Of a stretch of 64,000 nt of DNA, positions 45,646-56,523 are shown in pieces. The stretch's first letter is position 1; every line of letters starts with the position of its first letter. This stretch comes from Sordaria brevicollis. Taxonomy: Eukaryota > Ascomycota > Sordariomycetes > Sordariales > Sordariaceae. Below the pieces are notes generated by a model, which did not search any database, was not told where the DNA came from, and was given only the letters and a program-made list of their open reading frames with translations. The stretch spans positions 3,658,001-3,722,000 of the forward strand of contig JAUTDP010000003.1 of assembly GCA_033439795.1 (NCBI GenBank), read 5' to 3'. The translations under genes were made by a program, and so were the position numbers.

Positions 45646-47313
45646 TAAAAACGAGAGACAGCTTCGGGTATGCTGAAGGTTCAAGATGAGTTGAGATGAA
45701 TGCGAAAATTCAACAATGGAGGGTGGTGGTAATCCCGTTCGCAGGATAAACTAAGGGTTGTCAGCGTTGCTGTTGATGATCCCAGTCGTATGGTTCCCTA
45801 AAGTGCCATATTAACAAGGGTTCAGAATCCTTCAACGAAGAAAAGAGAGAATGGGCTAAGTTTTACCTTTTGCTAGCGCAGATCCATGGGATATTAACGG
45901 ATGTTGACCTGAACCTCCCCGGAAGACTGCCAAGGACGGAAACCTACCTCGCGTCTGCTGCCGTGCCCTTCGTACGCATGAACATGACCCGTACGGAACA
46001 TATCGGTATTTCAGTCTGTCCCATTGCGTATTATCAGCAGGAATGCTATAAGTGGTAACCAGAAGAAGAGCGTATCACCGCCACGTGTGGAAGTGTTTCG
46101 TTTCGACAGGAGAAAAGTAGCGGCAGAAGGGTTGGTGGCATTGCCGGTACCATCGGTACTATCAAAGTCATGCCCTGAACCGCATGACAGTTTGAGGTCT
46201 CAATCCCGAAATGAACAACAAGGGGGCAACCCCTCCATGAGCATCATGTAGACTGGATGCCCCTACCTGCTTTGTCTTTCCCCCCTCCTTACCCCACCAT
46301 CTCTTACTAGCACCCTACACCTGTCTATCGTTCCCAGCGCATGTGCTGCTCACTACTTGGGTGTGTTTGATCGTCGAGATCGTCGATATCTCTGGTGAAC
46401 ACGGTACCACCAGGAAATTTTCTGAGCCCTACAGTCTTCTCGATCAACGTAGACTTCGCGGTAGCTCTCTGCTCGAGATACAGGAATGCACGTCGCGTAA
46501 GATGGGACGATGTCGAGCCTTGCAAGACACTCTCCACATAGCGTCGAGACATGCGGCACGGGCGCAGAGACTACTGAACTATTTTGTCTGTCCAACTTTG
46601 TGACTTGTGACACCTGTCAGCATGGACATGTGTACGTGAAGAGATCACCTACCTTATCAACCTCCACAAAATGTTCCAAGAAAATCCCGAAGATTGGCAC
46701 TCAGTGAGTACAAAACATCGGCTTTGGTAAGTATCAGATGCCCAGGTTGATGGTACAACCCCCAGGTGCTCAGAGAGTTTCAACGGCGAGCAAATGCGTC
46801 ATGATATCCAACCTGCCATCCTTCTCTGAGAAAGATGCGGCTCTGATAGAAAACCCAGCCCAACAGCCCAACCCTGCAGTCCTATAAGTCGGTTATCCGG
46901 GACCAAGGAGTCTTGGTATGCGATACAAAGTCTTGGCGATTTCCAGTCTTGCTCAAGGTGAGGTAAGAAGGCTTGACGCAATGATCAATAATCGGTCTTC
47001 TCCTACATGGTGGCTTTGGCACACCGCTACAGGGGCGTTGCTTTCCCTCCCGTGTGCTGCAGCTCCAGAGAAGAGAAAGGGAAGTGATTGTGAAGATACA
47101 TGAGCAAACCGATGCTGGGCGAGGATGAGAAAAAGGAGGCTCTCCAAGGCCCTGTTCGCCCACTGTGTCTATACTTTTGCGAACTGTGTATCGTCCTGCA
47201 AGAAACGGTTACATCTGATGCCAAGAACCCGCCATAAGTGCACTATGCCGAATCTGAAAAGCCATAGCGGTATGGGGTTCATTTGTGAGAAACATGGTTC
47301 GTGAGTGGGAAGT

Positions 47314-47507
47314 ATCCCTTTAGCTGTGAAAATGTATCCCTTTTGCCAAGCAAGCGATTTAGCTCCTCTGAGTGGTCAGATTGTATCCACAGTAACATCT
47401 TTCCCCATGCAGATACCTCAATCCCACCCAAAAGAACAGCAGTCTCGAAGTATTGGAGGTACAAGGCTGGCTTGGCAAAAGGGATACATTTTCACCGCTA
47501 AAGGGAT
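47314..47507. mobile_element. 194-bp inverted-repeat element (MITE-like)
   Basis: 38-nt ends at 47314-47351 and 47470-47507 are reverse complements with one mismatch. The outer ends read ATCCCTTTAGC, and each arm holds ATCCCTTT twice, like subterminal repeats of DNA transposons. The 118-bp interior encodes nothing recognisable. A possible 4-bp target duplication (GAAG at 47309-47312 and 47508-47511) is offset by one base on the left and is weak. A non-autonomous DNA transposon is the simplest reading; a stem-loop RNA is the alternative. Confidence 0.6.
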
Positions 47508-50400
47508 GAAGGTTGGCTGATATGTGTAAGTCGGGTGCATGGCTGCGGTATCCCTCGGTTGGAGGCATGCATCTTTGCTGTTGCTGGGATAATAGAGCAG
47601 AGGTCAAGGAAGTTTAGCAGTAGCTCCTCGAGCTTCTCAGCTTCCGCTTAAGGATATCTCCGAGATACATCGCAAGACAGCAAGGGCTCTGGTAGGTCTT
47701 ATCCGCGGTTGGGAGTTGACGAATGCTGTCATTCAGGTAGTGGTGGATGTTTGTCTAAAGACATCTGGAGCGGCGCGACCCCGCGGGACCATTGCAGGAT
47801 GCAGCGCCAGTTCATCAAACTCAGGGACAGGCTTGTGAGCGACGAATAGTGAGCGCAGGTATAAGGGTACGAGAAGCTGCTGATGACAAAGAACACAGAG
47901 TGTATATAATAGCAGGCGGCATACATCTGCAGTGGAAGAGGAACCAGAAGATGCGGCGAGAGGGGCTGGAAGCAAAAGCCGGATACTTGCCTAGTCACAG
48001 GGAGGCCGCAGCACTGTCGAGGCCACGATTTGATATGTGGAATGGGACCATATGAAAATGCCTCATAGTGCGATAATTAAGGAGGAAATGGATATGTTTG
48101 TGGTAACGTATCTTCTTGCCTCTGGCCAGCGTGCGAATGCAGACGCATGATACCAAACTACTGAGATGAAGTAGCATGGAGATGGAGAAGATGACCGGGT
48201 TTGGGGATATGCAGCTGGTCAACACAGGAAGGTGAATGTAATGGGAAGAGACTGGCCATCAATAGTTTGTTGCGGCTTGATGTCTTTCGATCACGGAGTC
48301 AATATCAACTCGATATATGTCGGCTTGCTGGTGCCAGCTTGGTCCTAAAAGCAGCATATTAACACGGGAACCTGCTCAGAACCTCCGATGGATTGTACTA
48401 GGGAAAACCGAAGTGAGATGATGTTTCAACATGTCCGTGAGGCCCGCTCATCGGGAGAGCAAAGCCGAAACCGGGGGTGCAGGTCGCAAGAAGACTGGCT
48501 CCCTGACTGGCCGGAAACCGCCAGATCATCGGCCCTCTTCTTCTGGCGCTCGGACAATATCACAAGCCAGCCTGGAATGAGATTCGATCGGCCCCGCGCC
48601 TCCGCCCACAACGGCTTCTACGTACATGTACGTGTCGGATCAACCAGTCGATGAGCAGGGCGAAGGGAAGCGGGAAACCGTAGCAGCTGCAACGATCTTT
48701 GGAAGCCAACCTCAACGGGTAATGGGAGGCCGCCCGCCAGTCGAAGGTCCACCAGAGTGTCCACTGGTGGCTCTTGCAGAGTCGCTAGAGAAAGCGACCC
48801 ACAGACAAAACTCTTGGAGAGTTTCATTGAAATGCAGATGACGAGAGAAATGGTCCTGCAGATGAAGGGAAGCCTGTAGTAAATTAGCTTGTGTATTTAC
48901 ATGGAGTACGTAGTATGGAAAAGTATGACACTAACACACACCGGGTACCGAGTCCAACGGTCCATTGACCGTTTCTGGATTTGTTAAATGAAGGCACATA
49001 ATCAAAAATCTACAAATTGTACGTATACCTAGAGAGAAAAAGGCACATGTCTGTTGACAGGATAAACGCGCATGTTTTTAGCCGTCTGTAGGATTTCTGG
49101 GAGGGTAGACCGCCGGATATCGACAAGAGATGGTGAGGGGAGGGGATAGGCGAAGATGTCGTTTGCTGTGACGGGCAAATAGAAAGTGATCATGTTAGAC
49201 AGGGCGTCGGATTTGTAAGACAGAAGCACTCCAGAAACTGGAGCCCAGCCGCTTGAATCCTGTCCAGTTTGAAGGTCTGGTAGGGAGCTGAGCAATTGGG
49301 ATTGCTTTGTTGAACTTGGTTTCCAAGGACAGAAAGTGTTGCGGTGCATATTTGCGATGGAATGTTCTGGCCTCTGCATCGGAAATGAAGAAGAGGTTTT
49401 CTTCTGACGAGAGCAAAGTTTTCACCTCCCTCGCTCCTTCCATGTTGCATGCCCATCAGTAATTTCACTCATGAGAAGGAGCCTTCCAGAGTATGCCTTC
49501 CGCATTCAGCATGCATCATGAGCGATCCTGCCGTTGTTGTTTGAGCTCCTCCGATGCTGGATGCTTTCAGGGCCGGCCGTACCTTCCACTTGTAATATCA
49601 CCCTGGTGGGTGATGGGCCACAGTCACTTCCATTCTCAGAGGAAGCGGTGCTCATCCGCTGATGGACCTGACGGCAGATGTTTCCTGAAACTCGGTACCT
49701 TTACTTGCCAGCCAGACCCATCCAATAGCCTCAGTTCGACGTTCCGATTTGTTGTGAATGTGTATAGTGCTCGAGCAAAGGTACAAATACCGGTTCAATA
49801 TTACCGTTACATATCACGTACGTTGAACGCAGAAGAGGATACCCAGATCCACCGTGACACTCTCGGAGCTACAAGTATGAGCCTCTGTAGAAAAAAGTTG
49901 CAAGCCCGATGTCTATAGTAATCCTACACACAAGCTCGAACTCCCCGTGAGGAGGGGCTGCTGTTCCATCGAAGTTGACAGGTTAACAGTGTCACAACGG
50001 CTGGTATAAGTTACCTCAAAACCTATAGGAAAACCCGGGGTCCTATGTACTCGGATGAATGAATTGCCTGGTTGTCTTGACAGGCGCCGTTGCAGTGGGC
50101 CAAGGACCGCGGTATGCGTGTGACTTCTCCAAACTGTGAAGCCTTTGGCTGGCTTTCACCATTCAGACTACTCCCGTTTTCCATCTTGATGGGACCATCT
50201 CGGTAACTTTCTGTCTGCGTGGCAGGCCTTGTCAAAACCTTGCCCGCCTTAATCACCATAAAACATTAGCCAACTCGTACTGAACCATTGGCGGCTGCTA
50301 CGGTGACGTGCAGCGTAAGTGGAATGGAGTGGAATCCGAGAAGGGATAGGAACATGGCGGCCTCGTCTGGGGTTTCTTCCATGTTACCAGTAGGTTTTCG
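47508..50400. other. Gene-poor interval, middle part
   Basis: No recognised gene. A 14-bp perfect palindrome ACGTACATGTACGT lies near 48620. Open frames are short (116 codons or fewer from 47.7 to 49.4 kb, about 141 at 49493-49918) and show no conserved features. Confidence 0.5.
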
Positions 50401-52934
50401 ATGGTTGGGTCAGGTTTCCTTCCCTAGAGGTATCCTACTTGCAGGCAAATGTATACCTACTCGGGAAGACTAAGTGACGATATAGGTTGTCGATGTACTC
50501 CATGTATCCATACCCATGGCGGAAATCAGGTATTTATCGCCCATCCCTGACTCTCTTTTGCTCAACGTCCTCTCTCTTGATCTCTTTACACGGCTCTGCT
50601 TCTTTCTTTGTTCGGTTCTTGTCACGCTATAACACCCCTCTTCAGCGTGCCCGGTTTCCCATTTCCCTGCCTGGAAGCTCTTTTTAATAGTTTCCATCCC
50701 GAGTCACGCACACCTGGCTTCTCTTTGGCTCGAACCAGAAGCCCGCCACAAAGGGGTCGACAACCTCGGAGACACAAATAGGACAAGTCTCTTGGCCAAT
50801 ACCGTGACCTCCAGCCTGACCTTACTTTTGGTTCTCTCAGCTGCCCTTTTGTGTCCCGGATTCTGCTGGCCATTATTCATCCTCTGCTTTCCCACCATCA
50901 CAGAGAAGAGGCCGTGCCCACTCAACCTATTCAACCATCTCGAACAAAGCACTTCATCACCGTTTTACCTCTCGCATGTCTTCACTGAACGCCGCCCAAT
51001 CCGACCGCGACCTCGAGTGACAAACGCATCCAAGTCGACACCTGCCCGTCTGTCACCCCTCCCGCCTTACGTGCAGCAGCAGTGTGTTTTGAACATCCAT
51101 TACTCAGCCTGGCAGGATACTCAGTTGCATTATTCCGGCTGCTGAGTGTGCCTACCTACATCGGCCATACATCCTTTTGGTTAAAAAGCGGCCATTCCCT
51201 CGCCCGCTCATCGGTTACCATCTGCTACTGTCATCTCTGTCACAGCTTCCCCATCTTGCCCCCCCAACGGTCAGCCGAGCACTTTTGCCTCAGGCTCTCT
51301 GCGGTCTGCAGTTTGGGGTCTGCTGTGGCAGCTGGGTGGCCAAGCAGGAGCGTGAGGGCACCTCCTGCCGTGCTCCAATTCTTTTTCTCTCATTTGGAAT
51401 TCTTCCATTGTTCATTGCTGGCGATCCAGTCTTGGAAAGACCGGCCCTTTAATCTCCCTCATTCACCATCCTTCCATTGTCTCTGCAACTCCCGGCGGCC
51501 TGCTCAGGAACAGGAACAAGGAATCGACATCCCTCTTGACGTCGGAACCGACAAGAACTCGCATGACCAAAACTCCCCGTTGATACCCATATTTTCACCA
51601 TGTTTGACGTCCGCCAACAACTACAACAGTCCAGGTCTGCCACGCTTCTTCAGATTTACTAACACTCGCCTTCCTATCCGGCGATTTCATCCCGTCCGAC
51701 AAGGCTTCATTATCATCAGCCTCTTTACTCTCTACCTCTAACGTCGTTGACCATTGCCTGGACACACGGCCGCAGACATCGACACCAACACGACGGATCG
51801 CATCCCGAACCCGGACTGAAAAACCTTGAAACCCTATTTTACCACGACGAGCTACGTAACGACGTATTCGAGGTACCTTTCGCAGCGTATCTTTGCCTCT
51901 GTCTCCACTCTGTCACGCAGCACCCGACCAGGGCACCCACCCGGACCAAAGTCCACTTCCACTTGGCGGGGCTCCATCAGGTCCATTCACCTCACCCGCC
52001 ATCTCCACCGATTTAACTGGGCGGTCATTCGCCAGACAAGCACTTCAACTCTGCAGCGCCGAACCCACTCCAGTTGGCACCGTACACCCGCACCACAGCC
52101 AGAAGTGGAAGAGGGAAAAAAAAAACCAAGCGCACACACATTCGCGACACCCGTTGTTGCCCGCACTGCGACTGGCTCCTCCACAGTTGCAGTTCCGTCC
52201 ACTGGCACGAAGCCGGCGCACGAAAGCAGGCAAGGAAAGAAGCAGCAACCAAGCACAGGTGCAGGTGGAAAAAGAATCCACTGGCGCGCAGCCCGCACCC
52301 GCACCGAGCGCACCGCACGGCACTCGCTCTCGATTTCTCCGCTCCGCTCAATCGGATTCGGCCTCTTGATTTTTTTTCTCATTTTTTTTTCCCCTTGGGC
52401 GTTGCCAGCCGTGCCAGCCCTATCGCGGCTTATAAAGGGGAATCTCGTCCTTCTCGCAATCCAAACAGAGGTTCATCGCCTCGACAATACCCTGCCGTTT
52501 TGAACGCCTAAAGGGTCCAAGTCCGGGCTTCTGCCCACTCATTCAAGGCGCGCAAGCCGCCACCATCGCTGTTCCCTGCATAAGCGCAGTGGAAGACCCT
52601 CCCCCCAGACGACGACGACCCAAGCCTACCTACCCGTTCCATAACTGACGAACCAAGACTTTTCGACCCTACCTCATCCCACGCTCGCCCGTGCTGCCCG
52701 TGTTGCCCGTGTCGCTTGCAATCCGCTTGCCCAGCGACTACTACCACCATCGGCTTCGCTTGACCGCCGTACGCTATTCCCCCCCGGCTGCACTTCCGGC
52801 AGTCAGACCAGCTACAAACAGCGCCCCTTCGCCCTCCAGCAGCGCGAAAAAAACAACCACAAGAGCACTGGCCTCCCCCCAATCACACCTACCGAACGAC
52901 CCGAAACCCGTCCCCCCCTCGGAAACTTGCAACC
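50400..52934 (+). other. Probable promoter and long leader of the Hal4-type kinase gene
   Basis: For about 2.4 kb before the kinase start codon the + strand is rich in C and T and poor in G, with T runs near 52370-52390. Frames of 219 and 225 codons (51082-51741 and 51826-52503) are open but have leader-like composition and no recognisable domain. Upstream ATGs are plentiful. A leader intron is possible, but I could not fix one. Confidence 0.4.
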
Positions 52935-54490
52935 ATGGCGAGCAGCACCTCAGACGCCAAGTCTGCGTCTTCGCAGCGCACTTCACCCTCGCAAACGTCT
53001 TCTATCAAGTCTTTCGACCTTTCCTCGAGATCCCCTCATCTTGGTGCCCAGAACGGCCAGCCCGTTCCGACCGGCTCTACCGAGCAATTGCCAAAGCCTG
53101 CGGAAAAGACTTCCGTCAAGGACCGCTTGACTCGCATGTTCTCGACAAAAGACCCCGCTCGCATTGCCGCAGACGCAGCTGTCTCGAGAAACACTACCCC
53201 GGGTAACAACAGCACAGCTCCATCCCCGCCGCCCTCGTCGAGCTCGAAACCTGCCCCTCCACAGCGCAAGATGTCCACAACCGATGCCAAGCCCAGAACG
53301 AATGGCAATGCGCCGCCGTCACGCTTTGTCGTCATTCCCGAGGCTCAAGGCGGTCACGAGCACCACCTCAAGTCAAGTCGCCGCCAGGAAAAGCTTACCG
53401 ATATGATCAAGGGCTTCCTGGGCAGGAAGACTGAACAGCCGGTTCCTGAAAACGATCTGTCTCTGGTTTCCAGCTGGGTCGACACTCTCAAGCAGGAAAA
53501 GGACGGCCTTACTTCCTCGGGCGATAAGAAGGGCGTCAGCACTACGCCTACCACTCTGGCCGAAAAGTACGGAAAATGCCAGGAGATCATCGGCCGTGGT
53601 GCCTTTGGTATTGTGAGGATCTCGCACAAGAAACTGGACAACGGTGGTGGAGAGAAGCTTTTTGCCGTCAAGGAGTTCCGCCGTAGGCCCGAAGAAACGG
53701 AAAAGAAGTACAGCAAGCGCTTGACCGCCGAGTTCTGCATCTCCTCCTCTCTCAGACATCCCAACGTGATTCACACCCTCGACCTTATTAAGGACGCCAA
53801 GGGAGATTTCTGCGAAGTGATGGAATTCTGTGCTGGAGGTGATCTTTACACGCTCGTCCTTGCCGCCGGGAAACTCGAGGTTCAGGAAGCGGACTGCTTC
53901 TTCAAGCAAATGATGCGTGGCGTCGAGTACATGCACGAAATGGGCGTCGCTCATCGTGATCTGAAGCCCGAAAACCTCCTACTCACCACCCATGGTGCCC
54001 TCAAGATCACCGATTTCGGCAATGGCGAATGCTTCCGTATGGCCTGGGAGAACGACGCCCACATGGTTTCCGGTCTGTGCGGTTCTGCTCCGTACATTGC
54101 TCCCGAGGAGTATATCGACAAGGAGTTCGATGCTCGCGCCGTCGATGTCTGGGCCTGTGGTGTCATTTACATGGCCATGAGGACCGGTCGTCACTTGTGG
54201 AGGGTTGCTAAGAAGGACGACGACGAGTTCTATGCCAGGTATCTAGAAGGTCGTCGGGACGAGGAGGGCTACGGACCGATTGAGTCGTTGCATAGGGTAA
54301 GTTGGGTTATGATATCCCGGATGAAGTATTGTCGCAAAGCTGACCGTCGTCAATCTAGGCCCGTTGCAGGAACGTCATCTACTCGATACTAGACCCAAAT
54401 CCGTCCCGTAGAATCACGGCGTCCCAAGTTCTCAAGTCCGAATGGGGCCGCGAGATAAAACTTTGCAAGGCCGGTGAGGAGGGCCTTTAA
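52935..54490 (+). CDS. Serine/threonine kinase of the Hal4/Sat4 (HRK) fungal family
   Basis: Two exons, 52935-54296 and 54359-54490, 497 residues; the 62-nt intron falls just before the last segment of the kinase domain (A-R-C-R-N-V-I-Y...D-P-N-P-S-R-R-I-T). Domain about 211-485: G-R-G-A-F-G-I-V glycine loop, F-A-V-K-E-F lysine, the fungal-specific E-T-E-K-K-Y-S-K-R-L-T-A-E-F-C-I stretch, H-R-D-L-K-P-E-N, then D-F-G-N-G-E, a signature of this family, and G-S-A-P-Y-I-A-P-E-E-Y. The N-terminal 200 residues are Ser/Pro-rich and disordered. In budding yeast Hal4 and Hal5 stabilise the Trk potassium transporters at the plasma membrane and so set salt tolerance; the same role here is inferred. Confidence 0.94.
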
Positions 54491-56519
54491 CAAAACTCCG
54501 TCAGGCGGGCCCATAGTTGATGTTCTAGACCCATCTCGGGGACTCGCAAGGACATCACATACACCGTCTGGCGGGATTGCGCGCATGATTTCGTATGGAG
54601 ATTTAGGGCTATTCTTTTTCTCATAGGAATGAGAAAAAAAATGTTTACCCTTGAATTTTCGAGCGAACGATACTAGGCTTATCATTTTTGACCTAGCACA
54701 GCGACGACAGTCACCTACTTACACACATACCACAACCTCCCCCAAGCCTCTTGTTTTTTGTACTTATGGTGAGAGAGGCAGGAGACGGGGGAGAACGATA
54801 GGAAGGAATAGGAGAAGATGAAGGATGGGAATTGATCCGGATGGACGGATGGGATGGGTGGGCGGGTGGCAGAGATCTCAGGGAAATGACATCATGCCTC
54901 GTTTCGTTTGGCCAGCATAGGAGTTTGGAGCACTCATGCATTTTCAGTTCGGGCCAGGGGCTCGCCGTAACTGATTTAACTACTCTTTTCGACCCTCGTT
55001 TTTTTTTCTTTCTTTTTTTTGGTTTATATTTTTATCACCGCATCTGTGTGTGTGTCTGATCTTTGGGGTCAGACCACTCCAGTTTATCATTATGGGCGGA
55101 CGGAGGGGTCGTCTTTCGCTTTTCTTCAAGTATAGCATTTCATACTGGAACCGAAAACGTTGACTGGTGGCCTCCTCTTTTACGCATCACATACCATCTT
55201 CCTTCGTTGCACATAACTTACTTTAGTTCTTATGCCCTGCTTGCGTGCCAGCGCGTGTAATGCTTGCCAGTAGATATATGTTTATCACTGGTCTAGGGAA
55301 GCGAAAAGGAGAGTGGAAGATTAGACGGTGGAGGAGACTGATCTAGGGAAACTTTTGAATATTCTCTATTTTGGCAGTTATAGATGGTAAGAGCTCAGGC
55401 CGTGATGGGATTTGGCAACAGTACCAGGACCGAAGAGAGTATCAACGATCAGACACCAAAAGTTTGGACCGGACAGCTCAACTAAAGGACAGAAGAAAAG
55501 CATGGAAAGAAGAAAAAAAAACACCATTTAAACCACGGGATAGGAGGAAACGTTCATCTCCCACTGAGAGAAGACTATAAACACCCCTCGTTTCTAAATT
55601 CCCCAAGACCAGAATAACAGGCATCATCACCTCCTGATTCTAACCATAGGAGTTGACAAGCCAAGCATAAACCTTCCCATAAAAAAAAAAGATTTTCTTC
55701 TTGTTTCTTTTTCTCGGGTCTAGCCGCTGACATCCCGCGAGTGCCGTCCATATGCGAAAGGGGGAGATCCAGACTCAGTCACTCAGGGGTAAATTCGTAA
55801 AAAAACTCAGTCAGATTTTGCGGTCTGCCCTGTCTTGGCCAACGGTTACCAAATCACAACGATTCTGATCGAATACCAAGAAAACACCAAGACATTTGCA
55901 ACAGGTATTGGGAAGAGGCCAAGCTTTTTTGAAAATCCCATTGCATCCGGTGCTGGGATTTCTTAAAAAGTTTGACTGCTCCGTCAGAGACAGCGAGCGG
56001 GCGGGCACTCAGGGGCAAAATCGACAAAGCTAGCTGGTTGACCAGGGGATGGATACCAAAAGGATGATGGGATGACGGATAGGTGTGGATGGTGGTGGAT
56101 GGCGGACAAGCGGGCTGCCGGGCATGGGGACGGGCAAGTGATGTCGACATTGAAAGTGACAGGCTGAAATGGTAGGACGGGTATGATACAGTATTGGTAT
56201 TTGTGAGTGTATGTTACCGGAATTACAGTACCGAGTGCTTGGCGGGTTGGGTCTTGGCATTGGTACTGACAGCTCGACTATCACGGAAACTTCACATGAA
56301 CAGTCGCCGTTACTGACAGTTTGAGATCACGAATACCTAGTCTACCTCTAGGTACCAGTCAACGGCGAAGGGATAACAGATTGGAAGCTCTGGATGGTGG
56401 GCGACTGACACAACTTACGAGTTGCTCACTACGCAAAGTAACAACCAGCCCACGTTTCCGCGGAACTTTTCACTAGTTGCCAAACTGAACAACAGTCACC
56501 CTCGGAGAGAGATGCCACG
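54491..56519. other. Intergenic region between Hal4-type kinase and Htd2-like gene
   Basis: Contains the kinase 3' UTR and the promoter of the next gene. The minus strand at 55.8-56.3 kb is CT-rich and opens frames of up to 98 codons without recognisable sequence. No RNA gene or repeat seen. Confidence 0.5.
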
Positions 56520-56523
56520 ATGA
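56512..56523 (+). promoter_or_regulatory. Three-codon upstream ORF overlapping the Htd2-like start
   Basis: ATG CCA CGA TGA precedes the main ATG, whose A, T and G are the last base of CGA and the first two of TGA. A ribosome that starts at 56512 terminates one base from the main start codon, so translation would depend on leaky scanning or on backward reinitiation. Confidence 0.6.

Larger units (their letters stand above)
42589..47313. other. Gene-poor interval, left part
   Basis: Near-50% GC DNA without any recognised protein, tRNA, 5S copy or transposase. Short frames occur on both strands. The two least random are listed separately (44419-44889 minus and 45304-45645 plus). No RIP-like AT-rich block is apparent by eye. 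Confidence 0.5.

Noticed and set aside
45800..45850. B-box-like GGGTTCAGAATCC
   Set aside because: A short stem forms locally, but there is no cloverleaf, A box or terminator around it.
48619..48634. Palindrome around ACGTACATGTACGT as a regulatory site
   Set aside because: Short alternating purine-pyrimidine palindromes arise easily, and no gene lies near enough to suggest a role.
51082..52503. Frames of 219 and 225 codons before the Hal4-type kinase
   Set aside because: Composition (Ser, Pro, His, Leu, Cys from CT-rich DNA) fits untranslated leader, and no domain or conserved segment is visible.
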